A stretch of 64,000 nucleotides of DNA from Rostratula benghalensis (GCA_013399305.1 VXAI01000028.1:3291575-3355574); one strand, 5' to 3'. Positions 12,666 to 27,823 are shown, counted from the stretch's first letter. Made by a program: numbers and translations. The notes: a model not told the origin generated them from the sequence alone.

Positions 12666-15600
12666 AATATTCTTCTCATCTTGGTTTGTGGTAGACTTGC
12701 CATTTGCAAGTACTTTTTGTCTTTGAAAGGAAGTGTATGTGCTAAAAAAAAATCAAACACTTTATCTTATTTATTCAAACATAGTATTATTTGGATGTAA
12801 TGTTTTCCTGTGTATTACTCTGTTCTGTGACCATCCAATGAGGCAATAGAGCAGCTTTATAGCTTTATGAATTGTTCTTCAGACAGCTGAATCAGGCTCT
12901 CAGTATTACACTTGTTTTCAGAGAATGACAAGTCAGGCACGGTGTCAAAAAAATTCAAGATCAAGTTTCCAGAGTTTGAAGGCTGAGGAAAGATAAAATG
13001 AAGAACATGGAAATTCCATTTTATTTTGGGCTGGCAGAGAAAAGCCTTATCAGATTAGGCTGTAACCTGTCTGATGGTGCTAAATGATGGAAAACATCAA
13101 AAAATAAACCTGTGACATTAAGATATGTTTGTTAAAGGTTCCACCAAAATAGTAGGCTATAGCAATCTGATTTGGAGGCAGTAGTAAGTTTGTGTCAGTC
13201 ATCCTAACTCTCCATAATTTAAATTGTCTCCATTATAATTTAAGTTTCTCCGTTCATTTTTATTAGTACTGAAAATACCAGTGGTGGTTGTTTTTTGTTT
13301 GGTTGTGGTTGTAAAAAATTTTAAAATCCAGCTGAAACTTTATTATGATTCTGATTTTGTACAAGCCACTGTCTCATTGGAATTACAGTTAAAGGACTCA
13401 GTAGGTCACGTATCTGGGTAGATGACATCTGCAGTAGTCTGAAAGTTCCTGTGTCTATAGCGAGTTTCATACCATTCAGATTTATACCTATTCAGTAGCC
13501 TGGTTTAAAAAAACAGATTAGAAACTTGATAAGCTGAAAATAAATTGCCTCTGGGAGTTCTGCCCAGAATTTTGGTCAAGCGTACTTCCATTCACTATTT
13601 GTTTTATTGAGCACGGTATTTTTCCAAGGGAAGGTGTAAGGCTGTATGTTTTTCCTGCCCCGATAGTAAGTTTCCTTACTTAAGTAAGTGTTACGTTTAG
13701 TCCTCTTTCAAAACCTATTGTTGTTCCCTTCCTCAAGTATCTTTGTTATGAGTCAGGCTTAAAAACAAAATAGACATTTAAAATTTTACTGAGAATTTGT
13801 TCCCTGTTGTTACTTGTGCTTGCACAGTGAGTAACCACTTCCTAAAAGTCACAGAAAGGGGCAGATGCCAGGAGCACCCCTCCAGTATATAAAGATTGAA
13901 AACAGATCATGGTGCTAATATAAATTATATTATATAAATGTATATACACATTTATTTTACAATATATCTGTATTATTATTATAAAAATAATATGCAGTAT
14001 TCTCAAAGGATTCCAGATTGCCAAAGACATGAATTTAGGTCCTTTATTTCAAAAAAGCGAACCAAAGAAATAAACCAAACCCTAATCTATTTAATGGTAA
14101 ATGGTATTAAAATGGTATTAAAAATATGGAAAAGGGAAAAAAAAGGTTCCTACCTGCCATTGACCCTGTATTGCTCACACTGTATAGTCTCAGGTAGGTG
14201 CCAGTATATGCCATGTGGCCTTGTATTACTGCTATTTTGGGGAGTCATTAATTTAAGCATTCAGACTCACTCCAGGCACTATTGATCTTTTCTCTCTATT
14301 TATAATATCAATCCATTGCACACAAGTTTTTTATCTGTAGGGGGTTTGGTTTGTTCCTGGGGCAAGTCACTCATATTACATGTGTTAGTGGTTGGGACTC
14401 ACCTGTCATTCCAGGTAGCCTTCTTAGGAAGGCTGCTGTAATGATCCAATTTCATAGACTTGGAAGAGTTTTTCCAAGTACTATGGGGAATAAGTTTTCA
14501 ATAGTAAGTCTTCCTTGAAAAGTTAAATGTAACAGGAAATTACAGAAAGCTTCTGGATATCTTTTGTAGCTATTAAAAAAATAACTAAACACCAAGTTAT
14601 TTCTTATATGCTGTAAAACAATGTGTTAATATTGTACATTGCAGGCATATTGCAAAGAACAGTAATGCAGTGCACTTCATTAGCTCTTAGGGTCTATTTA
14701 TATTCAATAATAAGGCTAGACCAGAGCAGTCCAAGTGTGCAATTCTGCATTGAAGTGACGTGAGGCACTGACCTGGGGCAAACAGATGCCATTATTTCAC
14801 ACCAGTGGAGCGTTTGCTCCATCGTTTTCCCTACACACCGCATTCAGCAGTTGCATATGTCTTCACAGAATTTAAATTGTCACCTTCATAAGTCTTCAAA
14901 GGGTACTTAAAAGTTTAGCAGTCCTAAGACACGTTACTTCTGCCTCCTAGCCTGGGCACACAGATGTCACCACTGCATTGTCTTTGGAGGCATTAAAGAG
15001 TGAAAGCAAGAAAGAAAAATAACATGGTAATGCCTGCACCACCAAAGAGGAGAAAACAATGACAACAGTGGAAGTGTTGCACCAGGGGAGGAGGGAATAC
15101 AAAATAAAAAAAACATATATACATATATGATATGACACCACCCGCAAGCTGCTCTGTGTTAACACTTTCAGTGAGGCAAGAGCTATTGATGGTACTACAA
15201 GAAAAATTCAATTCAGTAGACTTTAAGAGAAGCAAAACATTCTGTTTTGACTTACAGAGGGAGGAAATGAAGCCACTGAAATACAGTATTTTTGACCTTT
15301 CTTATCACAAGAGATACCCAGGGTTTGTGTTTGTTTCCTTATTTCTTGTTGAAAGATGGGAGGAAAGGAGGAAAAAGAAGAACTCAAGAAATGCGAGGTA
15401 TTAGCACATTATAATAATGTGTGCTGTAAAACATAAGAACTGCACGGTAGAACCGGATTACAATTACTAGTGGAGGTCAGGGTCAAGTTGTCTTTGCTTG
15501 ATCCTACAGTCTCTTGCACAGAGAAAGTCGTGTGTGTTTCTGGATAACCAGTTTTAGCAAGCTGCAGTATCTGGGATTTAACCGTGCGTCTCGTTCCCCA

Positions 15601-18600
15601 ACAATCTGATGCAAAACCCTTAAATCCTTTCAGCTTTAGCCTAAACCCTGGCTTCATCAATCTTCCTACAATTGCTGCACTTTCAGCCCATCATCCTGTC
15701 TCCTGCTCCTTGCTGGCAGTCGATCATTGATGAAATTGGCTTTGCAATGAGAATACAACGGTTCTCCACCTTAGCTGGAGAAACAAAGGAGTGTTTCAAA
15801 AACACAGAGGTCTTGCAGAGTAAAGGCCAGCTGTTACATTATTTAGTATATTTATATAGCATGTTAAATTCTCTGCAGACTAGCATTCATGTCTTGGAAC
15901 AAGTATGGTCTTATATTACACCTCACTGCTTCACCATATCAAAAGGACTGTCGTCTTTCAGTAATGTTTCTGTGGGCAAACACTTTATGCAATTTGGATT
16001 TCTGATAAGACCAAATGAAAAAAATAAAATAAAATCACTGCATAGGCACCAGGCTACTTCTCTAAAAAACCTGAAAATCTAGCTCCAACAACAGAAATAT
16101 TTTAGAGAAGCTATTAAATTCTGTCTGAAAATTCGCATCCACTTAAGATACATCTTTATGCAAACTGTACTTTAAAACCCATAGCATCAAATAATGTTGT
16201 GGGGAAGTGACTTGTAGTATATTCTCATATTTGCAGAATATTCCTTTCCAAATTGCATGCATTGTAACTATTTGTTTTTCAAAGAATGTGTTGGAAAGGA
16301 TCCAACCGAGTAAAGTGTACCCTCAGTGCCATAATCTTATGTGTGCAAAATATTTTTAATTCCCTTTTCAAAAAGCCTTGGACTTTGTAACCTTTCAGAA
16401 ATAGTTTGGTCAAACCCTGGAGTGCATAGCTTTGCTCAGTCGAATACTTGGGAAATACAGCAGCGAGGGGAGCACAAAGCATGGCCTGGAGTTTTTGCAA
16501 GACTTTCCAGCCTCCTGTGTGCTCTTCTGCTCTACAGCCTTCATGCCAAGCCTATTTACTCGATTTCCCCCAGACAAAATGGGGTTTTTGACTTAACTAA
16601 ATGCTTGGGTAGTTTATACACACTAAAATGTGCTTTATTTTCCACTGCCTTGAAGGCTGTTTTATCCTCTAAGTTGGAAAGCCTCTTATCTAAATGAAAC
16701 AGCCTTAAATTGTTGGATGTAGTTCATTAAATTCTTGGATAACTGGAAGTCTCTCTGGCACTTAGCAAGTGATATTAGGGAGAGAAGTGCTGATCCACCT
16801 TCTAAATGTAAGAAATTGAATTCTTTGCAAGCTGCCATGGTTTGTAGAAGGCCTATTTAAAAATAATTAATAACTGATTAATTTATTTTGCCAATCTTTG
16901 CCCTTTCTTAACTACTGTCAATACTGGTTAACCTCTTTGAAGTGAGGAGAGTTGTTAAGGATGTGAGTTAATACAGAATTCCAGTTATCTCTTCATTTCA
17001 TTGAATCAGCTGGTATTGGTAATTAGACGAGAGTTTTCAAAGTTTTCAAATTTGTGCAAGGTTTTGATGTGGCAAATATCCTTTGGCTGCTTTTTAAAGA
17101 GAAACAACTATTGTCCCTGTTGGCTTTCCAGTGAACTGTAAGAAAAACTAATAGAAATCTAGTAGTTTGAAGGACCAAGTTGAGAATTACTGCTCACAGT
17201 GCTTCCAAATATAGCTGTCATAATACTTCATATGTGCAAATGTATAGGCAGACACATGTATGTGAGAGCAAATTTTGGTTCTATAACATGTGAATAATTA
17301 AGATGCACAAATTTGCTCACTGCATCAAAGTGTCTGCATCTGGATGTTTCTTCATGGAGACCTCATGCCATACAGTCCATTTTCCTTTGGGACCATTTCC
17401 TTCTTGTGTTGTTTTCCCATCATCCTCATCTTGGTATTCTCACATTGTTTTGCGTCTTGGGATTTCCATCAGAACTGTTCTCCAACTTGATGTGTTGTGT
17501 TCTTTGAGTTTGATCTCAGATCGATCCAGCCACTCTTTTTATATCCCTTTAATTTAATTTCTTAAAATGGTAGAACACAAACTCAACTGCTTAAAATAAT
17601 GTCTATGGCACCCCTTGAAGAATTCCTTCTCTCTGCAATTGCCTGCCAAAGACATTAGTATTTGGATGTTCTTTTCCTAGCAATGACTGAACACATTTCC
17701 TGTACTTTCACAGGTAGTAAAATTAATCTGTCATACAACCACCCAAATCCAGTTTCTGCATTAATTCATTGTTTTCTCTCTTTCTTTCAGCCAAAACCCC
17801 ATATTTGCAGCTCTTACTCATACCCCTTGTAGATTTTACTCCATTTTTTTTCAGTTCTCATGTTGTCTTCTAAAACAGGAGCCTGTTTCTAGTCTTTTTC
17901 TGTTACATATTTATATAAAAAGTTAAAATGTACTTCGGGAAGATCATCCTCCCTGGAGTAAATTGAAGCCAACCAGCTTCTAAAAAACAATCTTAAATAA
18001 TTTGCTCTCATTATAGATTACTTCCTCTCTCCTAAGTTTGCCATCCAAAGCAGTGGCATTTGCTGTATGATTTTGCCATGCGGCTTTTTAGCTGATTTTA
18101 TGGTTGCAGTTATGTTTTGAGAGTCAAGGCACCAGTCAGCTAATGAGTGTTGCCTTGCTTTGTGGTACCCTGGCTCCCATTCCCGTTGAGCTGGACAGTC
18201 ACTGTGAGCTGGGATCTTTGTTGAGATGTGCAGGAAATAAGTTCATCTGTGCTAGCTAATATTGCACCAATTTTTGAATGTGAAGAGTCTAAATAGATTT
18301 CTATTTTTGGATTATTGTTACTGATACATAGTAAGATGTAAAGACGTAGTGATGGTTTTGTGACAAGTAACAGTGCACACGAACTTGGTTTTGGCAGTCA
18401 CTAGTTAAATAGGTGTGCCAGAGTCTGTTGTTAAGAGTCTGTAGTAAGCTGGCGGTATGATTTCCAGGAGCTGAGTATCTGGTACAGTGCAAGAAAGAAA
18501 AAAATACGACTGTTGCTGCATCATCTTTGAAATGGTTTATTTTTCATGCTACGCTGCAAATTAGTTTCTTAGAATTAAATACTTAAAGGTAATGGGAATA

Positions 18601-20142
18601 GTGGGTTTTTGCAATAATTTGAACCAGGTAATTTTACCAGTAGGCATCCCATATGACTTTATGAGTGAAAAAGTTGTAGCAAAATATGTCTTACAAACAG
18701 GTGAGCAAAATAATGCTAGTATGGCCAAGAGGATATATCTTTTTATTTTTTTTTCTCCTGATGAGAGTGACTGAAATGTTGCAATAATTAACAGCTCGTT
18801 AGTCAGATGTTTTCAATTATAGCTTTCTGTGTTTCATCTGTTATTTTTATGGGGTGGGTAGCTGGTGCATTCAGCATTACAGACCGTCTGGATGTACGTA
18901 CTTCCACCAGCTAAAAAAAATGCATTAAAATGCAAGTGATCATTCTGTAGCCCTTATGGAGCACTCCAAAAAGCATAGAGGGCATTCATGCAGTACTTCT
19001 CATTCAACTCTTTACAAGCAACTTAGATTTTTACAAACGCTACAGATGAATAGCTGATCTTACCTCAACCTCTGAAGTAACCCTATTAAAATAACTCCAT
19101 GCAGCAATTTAGAATTGGAAGAACAATGTGTGTGAGATTTATAGATAAGTGAAAATTAAGCTGCTGCTCAAGCTATTCCTGCCCTTATGTGCTGTGCAAC
19201 CTGCTGTAGAAATCTTTTCATTCTAAGACTTTTTATCGTTCCAATAGTCTTTCACAGACCAAAGAAAACAAGTTACAAATGTAACATGGAAATGAGAGAA
19301 GTTTCTTTTCTCCACTATCTCTTCATCTCTGCCATTAAAATTATACTGAAGAAAATCTCAGTCTTTTGAAGAAAAGGAAAGCAGTGAAAGGAAATGTGTG
19401 TGCTTAAAGGTAATTTTTAAAATAATAAAACATTTGCAGCTAATAAAAACTGATAAAAATGTTAGTGAGTTAAAAAACATCTAGAGGAAGATCATGCATG
19501 GTAGCAGCTTGTAGGTATTTTGCCTTTTTAGAATTGTTATTTAAATTAAGATGCACACTGTGAGATATGAAGTACATTAATATTAATCACAACCACATCC
19601 AGAAGGACTGAAAAATACCACATTTGATTTTACTTACATGGTTTATACTGTCACTTGTTTTTTGTTGGAACACACAGTCTTGCAACCAATTTAAAACTTA
19701 AATACCATGAACCTAAAAAAACCACCTGAGAAATATGGACGTTTAGAAGGAGAACTGAACAGTCATGCAGGCTGACTATTTGCTTAATGTTCTGTCGTGA
19801 GAGCATGAGAGACCCAGGGAAGCTGGGACCACTGGATCTGTGAGGTCAGAAAAATAGCAGTGAGGCGGCCCTATTTTTGTCCCTTGACTTTTCCTTAGCA
19901 CATACAATTAATTCTCTTTGTATTTTATATAGAATCCTGTTTTCACAGAATATGGCGTTGAAGTTGAATTCATTATTGGAGTATGCCCCTCTTTTTCCCG
20001 CTACAGTCAATCTGACTCTTCAGTGTAAGGAGAAATAGCATCTTCAGCAAAGCCAATGCTGAGTGTCTATCAGTAAGCGCATAGTGTAGTCTCTGGTAAA
20101 TACTTTTAACACAAGGGGTCACGTTTGGTACAGAATTCATGG

Positions 20143-20265
20143 TGTCATAGAAGAGTTTAGGTAGGAAGGAACCTGTCAGCCTTGCTCTCCCTCACATTAG
20201 CTGCTTCCTCCAGCTTGGTGTCATCTGCAAACTTGCTAAGGATGGTTCTGTCTCCTTCACCTAGT
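20143..20265 (-). mobile_element. CR1 LINE fragment, internally deleted
   Basis: The + strand reads gtcatagaagagtttaggta followed by ggaaggaacct, the reverse complement of a CR1 3' terminus. After only a few bases it jumps to a segment whose reverse complement encodes Ser-Lys-Phe-Ala-Asp-Asp-Thr-Lys, the reverse transcriptase catalytic FADD motif (codons at 20220-20231). In an intact CR1 these parts are several hundred bases apart. The copy is therefore a decayed fragment with a large internal deletion, or two fragments side by side. It encodes nothing functional. Its antisense orientation relative to PLCB1 matches the larger copy at 35 kb. Confidence 0.7.
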
Positions 20266-22452
20266 TGCTCACATAATACTCAGTGGGGGGCTTTGGGTGT
20301 CTGTTATTATTATAAAAATACTGATCAGTAATATTCTGTATTTTTAAATATCCTATGTCTCGTACTGTAGCTATTGTAGAAAGTCAACATGAAATCTCTG
20401 AATTCATCCTGCATTTTCAGAACTCAGAGTCAGAATTATAGTCGGAAATGCGTATCAATGCAGTCCTCTCCTCTCTGAAGTTAAATATAATTTGCATGGG
20501 TATAAGTTCTGCTTACCTCATATTTCTTTCCTGAAGAAAAGTATACTTTTTGCGAGCACACGTGCCCTCTTCCCCAAAAGTTTTGCATCACAGAAAAAGA
20601 AGTAGTTTCATTATGTTTCATAACCTGCTCCTAGTAAACTGAATGTATTGATGTTCTAACTTCAGGCATGGAATTGGATTAAACTATTTTGGGAAAAAAA
20701 CAGTTGTTTCTCTGGAATGCACAGGGGATTGCCTGTTTGATGTATGATTTATGGTATCCTTTTGTCCTTGATAATTTCTCTGGGAAGAATAGTCCTTGGA
20801 TTTCAGTTACATCTGAGGCATTCACTGTTGCTGCAGATACCAAGCAAGTTGTGTCCTAGAAGGCAGTGGGTGTCTCTGATCTCCTTCTTCACAGGCTGAC
20901 TAAGGTGTTTCTGACTTCCTTTACTTAGTACGGTGTTATATGCTAGAAATATTCCACTGTATTAGCTGAGCAGATGGTCAATTTAAGACCTGTTTAGATT
21001 ACTGAGAGATATTTTTTGAGCAATATCCATTGAGTTTGTAGACACTGACTTAGTGTGTGCAAAAATGGTATCTTGAAGGCTCAGGAGTTTAAACAAGATA
21101 TTGGCTCTATTTCTGTGCATAGGTAGTTATGGTGATACTGTGCAAAATTTGGAATCTATTCTGAAACCCTAGAAATAAGAACAAAGTTCACAGAAATATT
21201 TGCAAATATATTTAGTCATATATTGATCTGATACACTTCTGTGAAATGTGTGAAGACATATTTTTATCAGAAACCATAATGCAATTTTTCTCTTTGTTAG
21301 ATAAAATGTATTTCTGGTTTAATGATAATGAATTTGGTAAGAATGGCTTGGCGATAGAAATGAATGTATTTAAATATCAAACTTCCTGTGATTTCTGTGT
21401 AATAATAGAAAAGAGAGTTTGGTGAACACTGTTTTGAGTAACTTTGATGTAGTAATTGGAGTATAGTCGTTTCACATGACTGTCATTAAGGAAGGCAGAC
21501 AAAACCCTGTCATTGAGTTTTGTAGGTGTGATTCCTATGTATGGACTTTCTCTTTAATCAGTGAAAGGGATTGTTGAAAGACAAACTATTTGACTTTAGT
21601 CTCGACAAAGGAAGGAGAGAGAGAAGAAAGACCCATTTCTTTGAAGGATAAGCCTGTCAATCCACTTGATGGGAAGTTCCTAGTCCTGTACTGTTGCTAG
21701 GTGATGTGTGACAGAAAGGGTATTTGAACCAGCTTTGAAACCTGTGTTGGGATTGTTAACAGTAAATTTAATCCAGTTAGCTGGAGCATTTTGTTTCTGA
21801 GGATCACACTGGTGCACCGCAGCAATTCATAGCTGCTTAAGAGGCAATGCGAAGTGATGGTCTCTCTGCAGGAAGAGCTTTGGACTTGTGGGGTTGTCTC
21901 TTCTCCCAAAATTAGGCAGAACGCACCTGCACTTCATGTACTCAATAGGCGGAGAACAGACTGTTGGATGAGTATTTTATTCCTCCGTGACACAGGTGGG
22001 GAAATACTTCCCAAATGAGGGAGGTGCTACAGTTCTTGGTGCAGGTGGAGTGACTGAATGAGATGAGACACTTAACCTGTATAAACAAAGATAAGAAGCA
22101 ACTTTCAAGTTTCATCATGGATCCAAGAAACCTTGCAGACCACAGATGTATGATTGAGATACCAGAGATATACAAAATACCTTCAAAAGGTATTAGAAAC
22201 CATTTCCTACCCTTATTTGGTCTTCTATGCTGGGCAGCTTGCACCACAGAGTTGAGTTGGATCAATTCAGCAGAGTCAGAGCTTGGGAAGTCCGTTGAAT
22301 TCCTTGGCTAGCCATAGGGGTAAGCAGTCTGATTTTAAGAGAAACTTAGTGTTTCTTGTTCATACTGCCCATACTACAGCTAAGTACCTGGTGCTTGAAG
22401 TGTTAATATTTGATATGTTGAAATCTGGGTCAGATATATGAAGTACACGTTT

Positions 22453-22466
22453 TATATATATATATA
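22453..22466. repeat. (TA)7 microsatellite
   Basis: A pure alternating TA run inside the intron, flanked by further A/T-rich sequence. It is a simple repeat with no other structure. Confidence 0.8.
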
Positions 22467-25400
22467 TTTATGTACATTTTTGTTGATAAACACTCTGTGA
22501 TAAGGCATTCCTGAAGATACAAGACTTTGTTCTATTTGAAGAAAAACTGTGGGAGTTTTGCCTTCGACAGAGTCATAATGTAAGGTCCTATTTTAGCAGG
22601 GTTCTTCATTTAATTTAAGCACAAATTTGAGTGTTTCCTGGAAAACTCTTTGCATGTGTAGCTGTCTAATTATGCTTCTATTCCCCCATCTCCCCTCTCC
22701 TGGGATGCATAAAGAGCTAGAAAAATATAAATGTAGTTTTGAATGTTTGGAAATCTTATTCTGATGAGCAAGGATCTAAGATTAAATCATGTTTTAAATT
22801 TTTTGAAACCCTCTAGTCCTGAAGTCATCAGTACATGTATAACAATTTGGGGTTATGATAGGGGGCGGATGTGTAGGGGATTCTGAAGTACCATACAGCT
22901 ATGTAATACAGTTCAAAAATCTACAGCAACATGTACAGTTCTACACAACCCTGCTTTACTGAAACTTTTCCTTCATTAAACACAATGCTTTAAGGAATAT
23001 GGCATATTTTCAGTATCAGAAACAGAATAGATTTGGAAATTGCAATCAGATTGACAGAAATAATGAAAATAGCTGACAAACACTGAGTTCGTGTGTATGA
23101 TTTGGTAGGGTTTATTTTGGGGTGTGGTGGGTTTTTTCTAGACATCTACTTTTTGGAGGCTTTGGGATGCCTTTCATATCTGTAGCTCCAGTAGGACTCA
23201 GGTATTTAATTGACATTGTAAAGACAATGATCTGCTGCATGAGATGCCTAAGAAAATTATTTCAGTTGGTAGCTGTCTGGGGCCAGGGAGTGTGTGGCGT
23301 TTTACATGCACAGGAGTGTGCTGTACATAGTCCATAAGTGTAGTGTAGTCCAGAATGACTCCTTTAGATTGTTTTAATTGTAAATTAATGTCTTCAAACA
23401 CCAAAATAATTCCTATTGCACATCTGTTCTAACAACCCAGAAGTCCTGGCTGAGTCTCTTGACAATCACCTAGTTGGGCCATCACATTGTATGTGACTAT
23501 TAAACTCTGAGGAAAATCTTCAGCATCAGACAGATTCTTTTACTATTTAATGTAGGTTTGGGATCAGAGACAGCTGCTCTCAGATCTGGTGCTACAGCTT
23601 TGGGAAGCATTAGTAACAAAAGGTGGTGCATTACATCTGAGGTGAAACCCTGGCTGACCTGCTGCCCCTCGGCACGTTTAAATCTGTGTTTGAGGTTTAC
23701 TGAACTGCATGGCAGCCTTTTATGTATATGGATGGCAATGTATTAAAAAAACCCAGTAAATTTTCCTAGACAGATGGTGTATTGCAAGTTCTCAGAAACA
23801 AAGTATAAAGAGATGGGGATACTATTAAAAGATGTTATGGCATTTACTGTAATGTGCAGAGCATATATTAATTGGAAGTTAAGTCTTAAGAGCTACATTT
23901 CAATAACACCAACCACAGCTGAAAGCAGTCTTCACAGAGATTGTCATTAATGGGGCTGATAAGTTTACATTATTTTTATAATTTCCAGTGAAAGGAAAAT
24001 ATAACAGGAGAAAGTTTTGGAAGTCTGAAATCTATTTTTGTCCATCTGTCTACAGGATCCTGGTTTCTAACAAAACATCATTATTCAGCATTTATTCATT
24101 AATTTTGTAGGAAATTCATGAGCTCTTTTGGGGTTTTTTTTTCATATTTCTGGCTCATTATTTTCTATTTCTGCTTGGGATTGATTTAAGGTATGTTTTC
24201 TTTTGATAGTTTTGTCAAGACAGCAGTACCAAATTTGGAAGGCTTTTTACCAAATGAGCAGGTAGTTCTCTGGCCAGCTCTTGCTTCCATTTGACATAGT
24301 TAATCTTATTTTTGACGGATTCTAAGGATTTTCATGCCTCCAATACCATCGTTGTCACTTCCTCTGTATTTGCCTGCCCACAATTTGCATCTCCGATTGT
24401 GAATGTCAGCTCTGACAACCACGGAGGTGTCCCATCAGAAACACTGGCTTTCCTGACTTGGTTTCAGGGCAGGTCTTCAGGCAACTCCACTCCTTGAACT
24501 GAAGCTCCTGCTAGACTTTAGTGGAAGGGGAAAAGCAGGCTGACATATAGACCTTGTGAGTAGAAGAGGTGAAAGGATGCTCTTTGTTAGAAAACATCAA
24601 AGCAGGCTTAAATCATTACGCTACAAAGGGGACTTTGATGAGTTAGGTGGGCATTGTCAGTAGCCTGCTTTTTATTGAGCATCCCATGGATGTGTTCTCT
24701 GACATGACAGAGCTTCAGCAGCTCGGGTGTTTAAAAAATGTCTATAACCAATATTTAGTGGGTATGATTCTTCTGAGTGTCTCTCAAAGAGCTCAATATG
24801 TTCATCATAAGGCCCCAGATTAGCAAAGCACTTATGCCAAAAACCAATCTGTCCACTCATGAGCCAGTATACCAAATGCAGCTCTAAACAGCAGCAGACT
24901 TTCAGTCTTGTTCCTCAAAATGGAATTATCAAAATTAAAATAATCCGATTTACGTAAAAGAAGCTAAATTTGGTTGTGCTGCTTGTTCTTTTCCCATGTG
25001 CTCTCCTATCATCTCCACAGGAAAACTTGCTGACATTTTAAAAAGGGCTTTGATTCATAGCGCTTCAGTAGTCTTCAAGATTTTGATAAAGCACATTTTG
25101 CTCATCTCCTTAGTAGTTTTTACAGCTAAGTGTGGTAATAAGGAAGCAGGACTGTTGATAAGGAATGTGAAGAGCTGGCAGTATGCTTTGGTATCTTATG
25201 TTTCTGATCTAAGGACAAGGAATAAGACCTAGGTCATTAGTTAAAGGCTAAGGTGTCACTGACAAGTGGGAACGCAGCTGCTACCCTTAAGGGCAAATAC
25301 ACCCATGGCAGGGGTCAAAAAGGGTGTGAATCCTGTTAATATCAGGTTTATTCTTTTCAACTGAACGTCTAATAAAAATATCTATTTTAAGTCTGTGGAG

Positions 25401-27823
25401 CACATTTCAGGTTACACTGCGATAGGCCAGGATAGCAGTGTATGCCCTTTATTGATAGGTGCTGGATGGCGGCCAGATAATAGATTGCTACCAGGGACTG
25501 TGCATCAAATTTTGTTAGATAAGTCTGTAACAGAATACAAGACCTCAACATTTTACTCCTCCAAACCCAGCAACTCAAAGAGGGTGGTTTGACTAATTGC
25601 TTGCTTTTAAAACCTGGAGAAAAATCCTGTGATTTCGAAGACCATGTTCATACCCTTATTGCCACATACTCTGCACTTCTAAAAAACTTACTGATCCAGT
25701 CCCAGATGACTTATCTTTTGGTGAATTTACTTTGGAAAAACACCCCATTTCAAATATGTTTCCTTTTATTTTGTGATGCCTGGTGAATGCATGTCTTAGT
25801 CTAGATTATGATCCATCACGGGGACATCCTGTAGTTGACTCTAAATATGAAGGAAAAAGGTTATCTTCTTTCTTCTTTTGCTGATATGATTGCATTTCAT
25901 CACCAAGAGGGAAACTGTAGCAGTAGGTTCACACAGGTTAAAGGAAGGAATGACAAATACATGAAAAAGAACAAAAAAAGATAGAGAATCCTGTTTAGTT
26001 TGAGTTCAGAAATATTCTTTTTCCAGACAGGCCCTTCAGCAGAAGCATTTATCAGTCTGATTTTGGGTTTGAGATGGTAGAGAGTAAGAAGCAGATGAGT
26101 TCTCATCTCCCGGAGAAATTAAACAGTGCTTTGTAACATTCAGCCTGTAAACAAAAGAGAAAATAACCCATCTAGTAATACACCATCACTAACTTAGCAT
26201 CTCCGGGGCATTTCTCTAGCTTTTCTCCTAGATGTAAATTAACAATTTCTTTGTCTTTCTCCTTCAAATTCCAGTCTCTGGAATGCAACTACTGTTTTTA
26301 TATCCCTCTTCTGTTTTTCTCTTCTGTGAAAGCCTGTCATTAACTTGTTTACCCATGAAATCTTTCTCAGAGCACAATTATATTTCTTCTTTACATAACC
26401 CTCAAACAGGATTATTCTGTCTGTTTTCCTGCAACACTTGCCATCATACCCAGTATTTTATGACAGGCAGCCTTGGAGTTAATACTCAATACTTCAAAAT
26501 GCTCTTCTAAGTCTTGTGAGCTATTTGGTAATACATGTACTCCATTGCCTACAAGCAGATATGATACTAGTCAAGGGATGCCTTTTAGACTATGATCTTA
26601 TCTATATTGGATTTCCTGTGAGATCCATGAAAAATAGCCCTTTTCGTCATCTTAAGCTTGTCATCCTGTTATACTGAATTTAATTTATATCGGGTGGTGG
26701 AGATTTAGATCCTTATTCAAAAGTAATCAAATATTAAGAAGTACCGTAAACACATGCAGACAGTGGGGGAAAAGGTTCACGTGAGAGTGAAAAGTAAACT
26801 GCAGTATAGTTTTATATCAGTTTTGAAATCATTTGATCTTGACACTGAATCCTGTAGTGATACTATTGGCTGGCCACTTTTTGGTATTTGTACCAGTCTG
26901 AAAAATCGTGCCTTTTAGGAAACTTGAGCTTTCAAATTATACTGGCCCTATTCAAAAGACTGAATCCAGTCATACAGGGCTGCTTTTCTTCTGTCTTTGC
27001 CTTTATAAAATTCATCTTGAGGCCAAGAACCAAGCAGTTTTCTCAGTTTGAAAAACACTGACTGCATTTCTTGGAAATGCTGCAGCCAAGTAGAAACTGG
27101 TAGAGTTGCAAAATCTCCTGAAATTGTTTCTCACATGCTTACACTGCCAATGAAGCTGAGGTTCCAGCTATTGTTAGACAGTAAAAATCATTGAATATAT
27201 TCTTCATTCACAGAAATTTTATGTAGTAATATCTATATTGGATGTAAACCTGAAAAAAAAGATTAAAATCTAAATTTTAATGGAACATACCTCACAATTT
27301 AAATGTCCTTTTAGGCATGAAGAAGAAAGAGGAGGGCATCACCATTAAACATTATTCATTTCAGGGTGTTTAAGACAGTTCCAGTCTTCTCAATTCCTTA
27401 TGCAAAACTAAGTTCTCATTTTGAGCTTTATCTAAGACCCATTGAAATTTTAGAGAATCTCTCGGCTGATAGCCTTTGGACTTATTGTGTTACTTTGAGG
27501 AGCAAACCAGTTATGCTTATCTTATGAGACAAAATAGCTGAGAACAGGAATGTGCAGCCATCAACTGGACAGGTCTTAGTCTGTACGGTACCTATACAGA
27601 GCTCAGAGGCCTTGAAGGATTTGCAGTAGTGATTTTCTTTTTAACCTGGATTAATAATTTCAAATATTTTAGCGATTAACTGGATCAGAACCTAGTTCCA
27701 TCATGTTTAAAATGTTCAAAATAACACAAGTTTTCAAAATGGAAGTATTTGTAAAAATATTCACTTATTTTACTGTAAATGTCTGCAAAAGACTTAACTA
27801 TTTTGTTGTGTATTTACCTGCAG

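Larger units (their letters stand above)
1..27823 (+). other. PLCB1: PLCB1 intron (5' part, upstream boundary outside window)
   Basis: No exon was recognised in this 27.8-kb AT-rich stretch. I looked for the expected upstream PLCB1 coding segments, the Trp-Asp-rich start of the PH domain and the segment ending in a basic Arg-His-Ala-Lys-Ala-Pro-Lys stretch, and did not find them. The window therefore probably opens inside the intron just before the exon that starts at Asp83 (human numbering). It ends in a good acceptor, a T-rich tract then ttacctgcag. Contents that can be named are a 41-bp tandem duplication (9276), a MIR-like remnant (about 12.5 kb), a CR1 fragment (about 20.1 kb), an A-rich tract (5.66 kb), a 28-A run (7.05 kb) and a TA repeat (22.45 kb). 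Several ORFs of 60 to 166 codons show no recognisable domain and are treated as chance. Confidence 0.75.

Noticed and set aside
13676..13689. 14-base palindrome cttacttaagtaag
   Set aside because: Short palindromes of this size are expected by chance in AT-rich DNA; no second copy or functional context.
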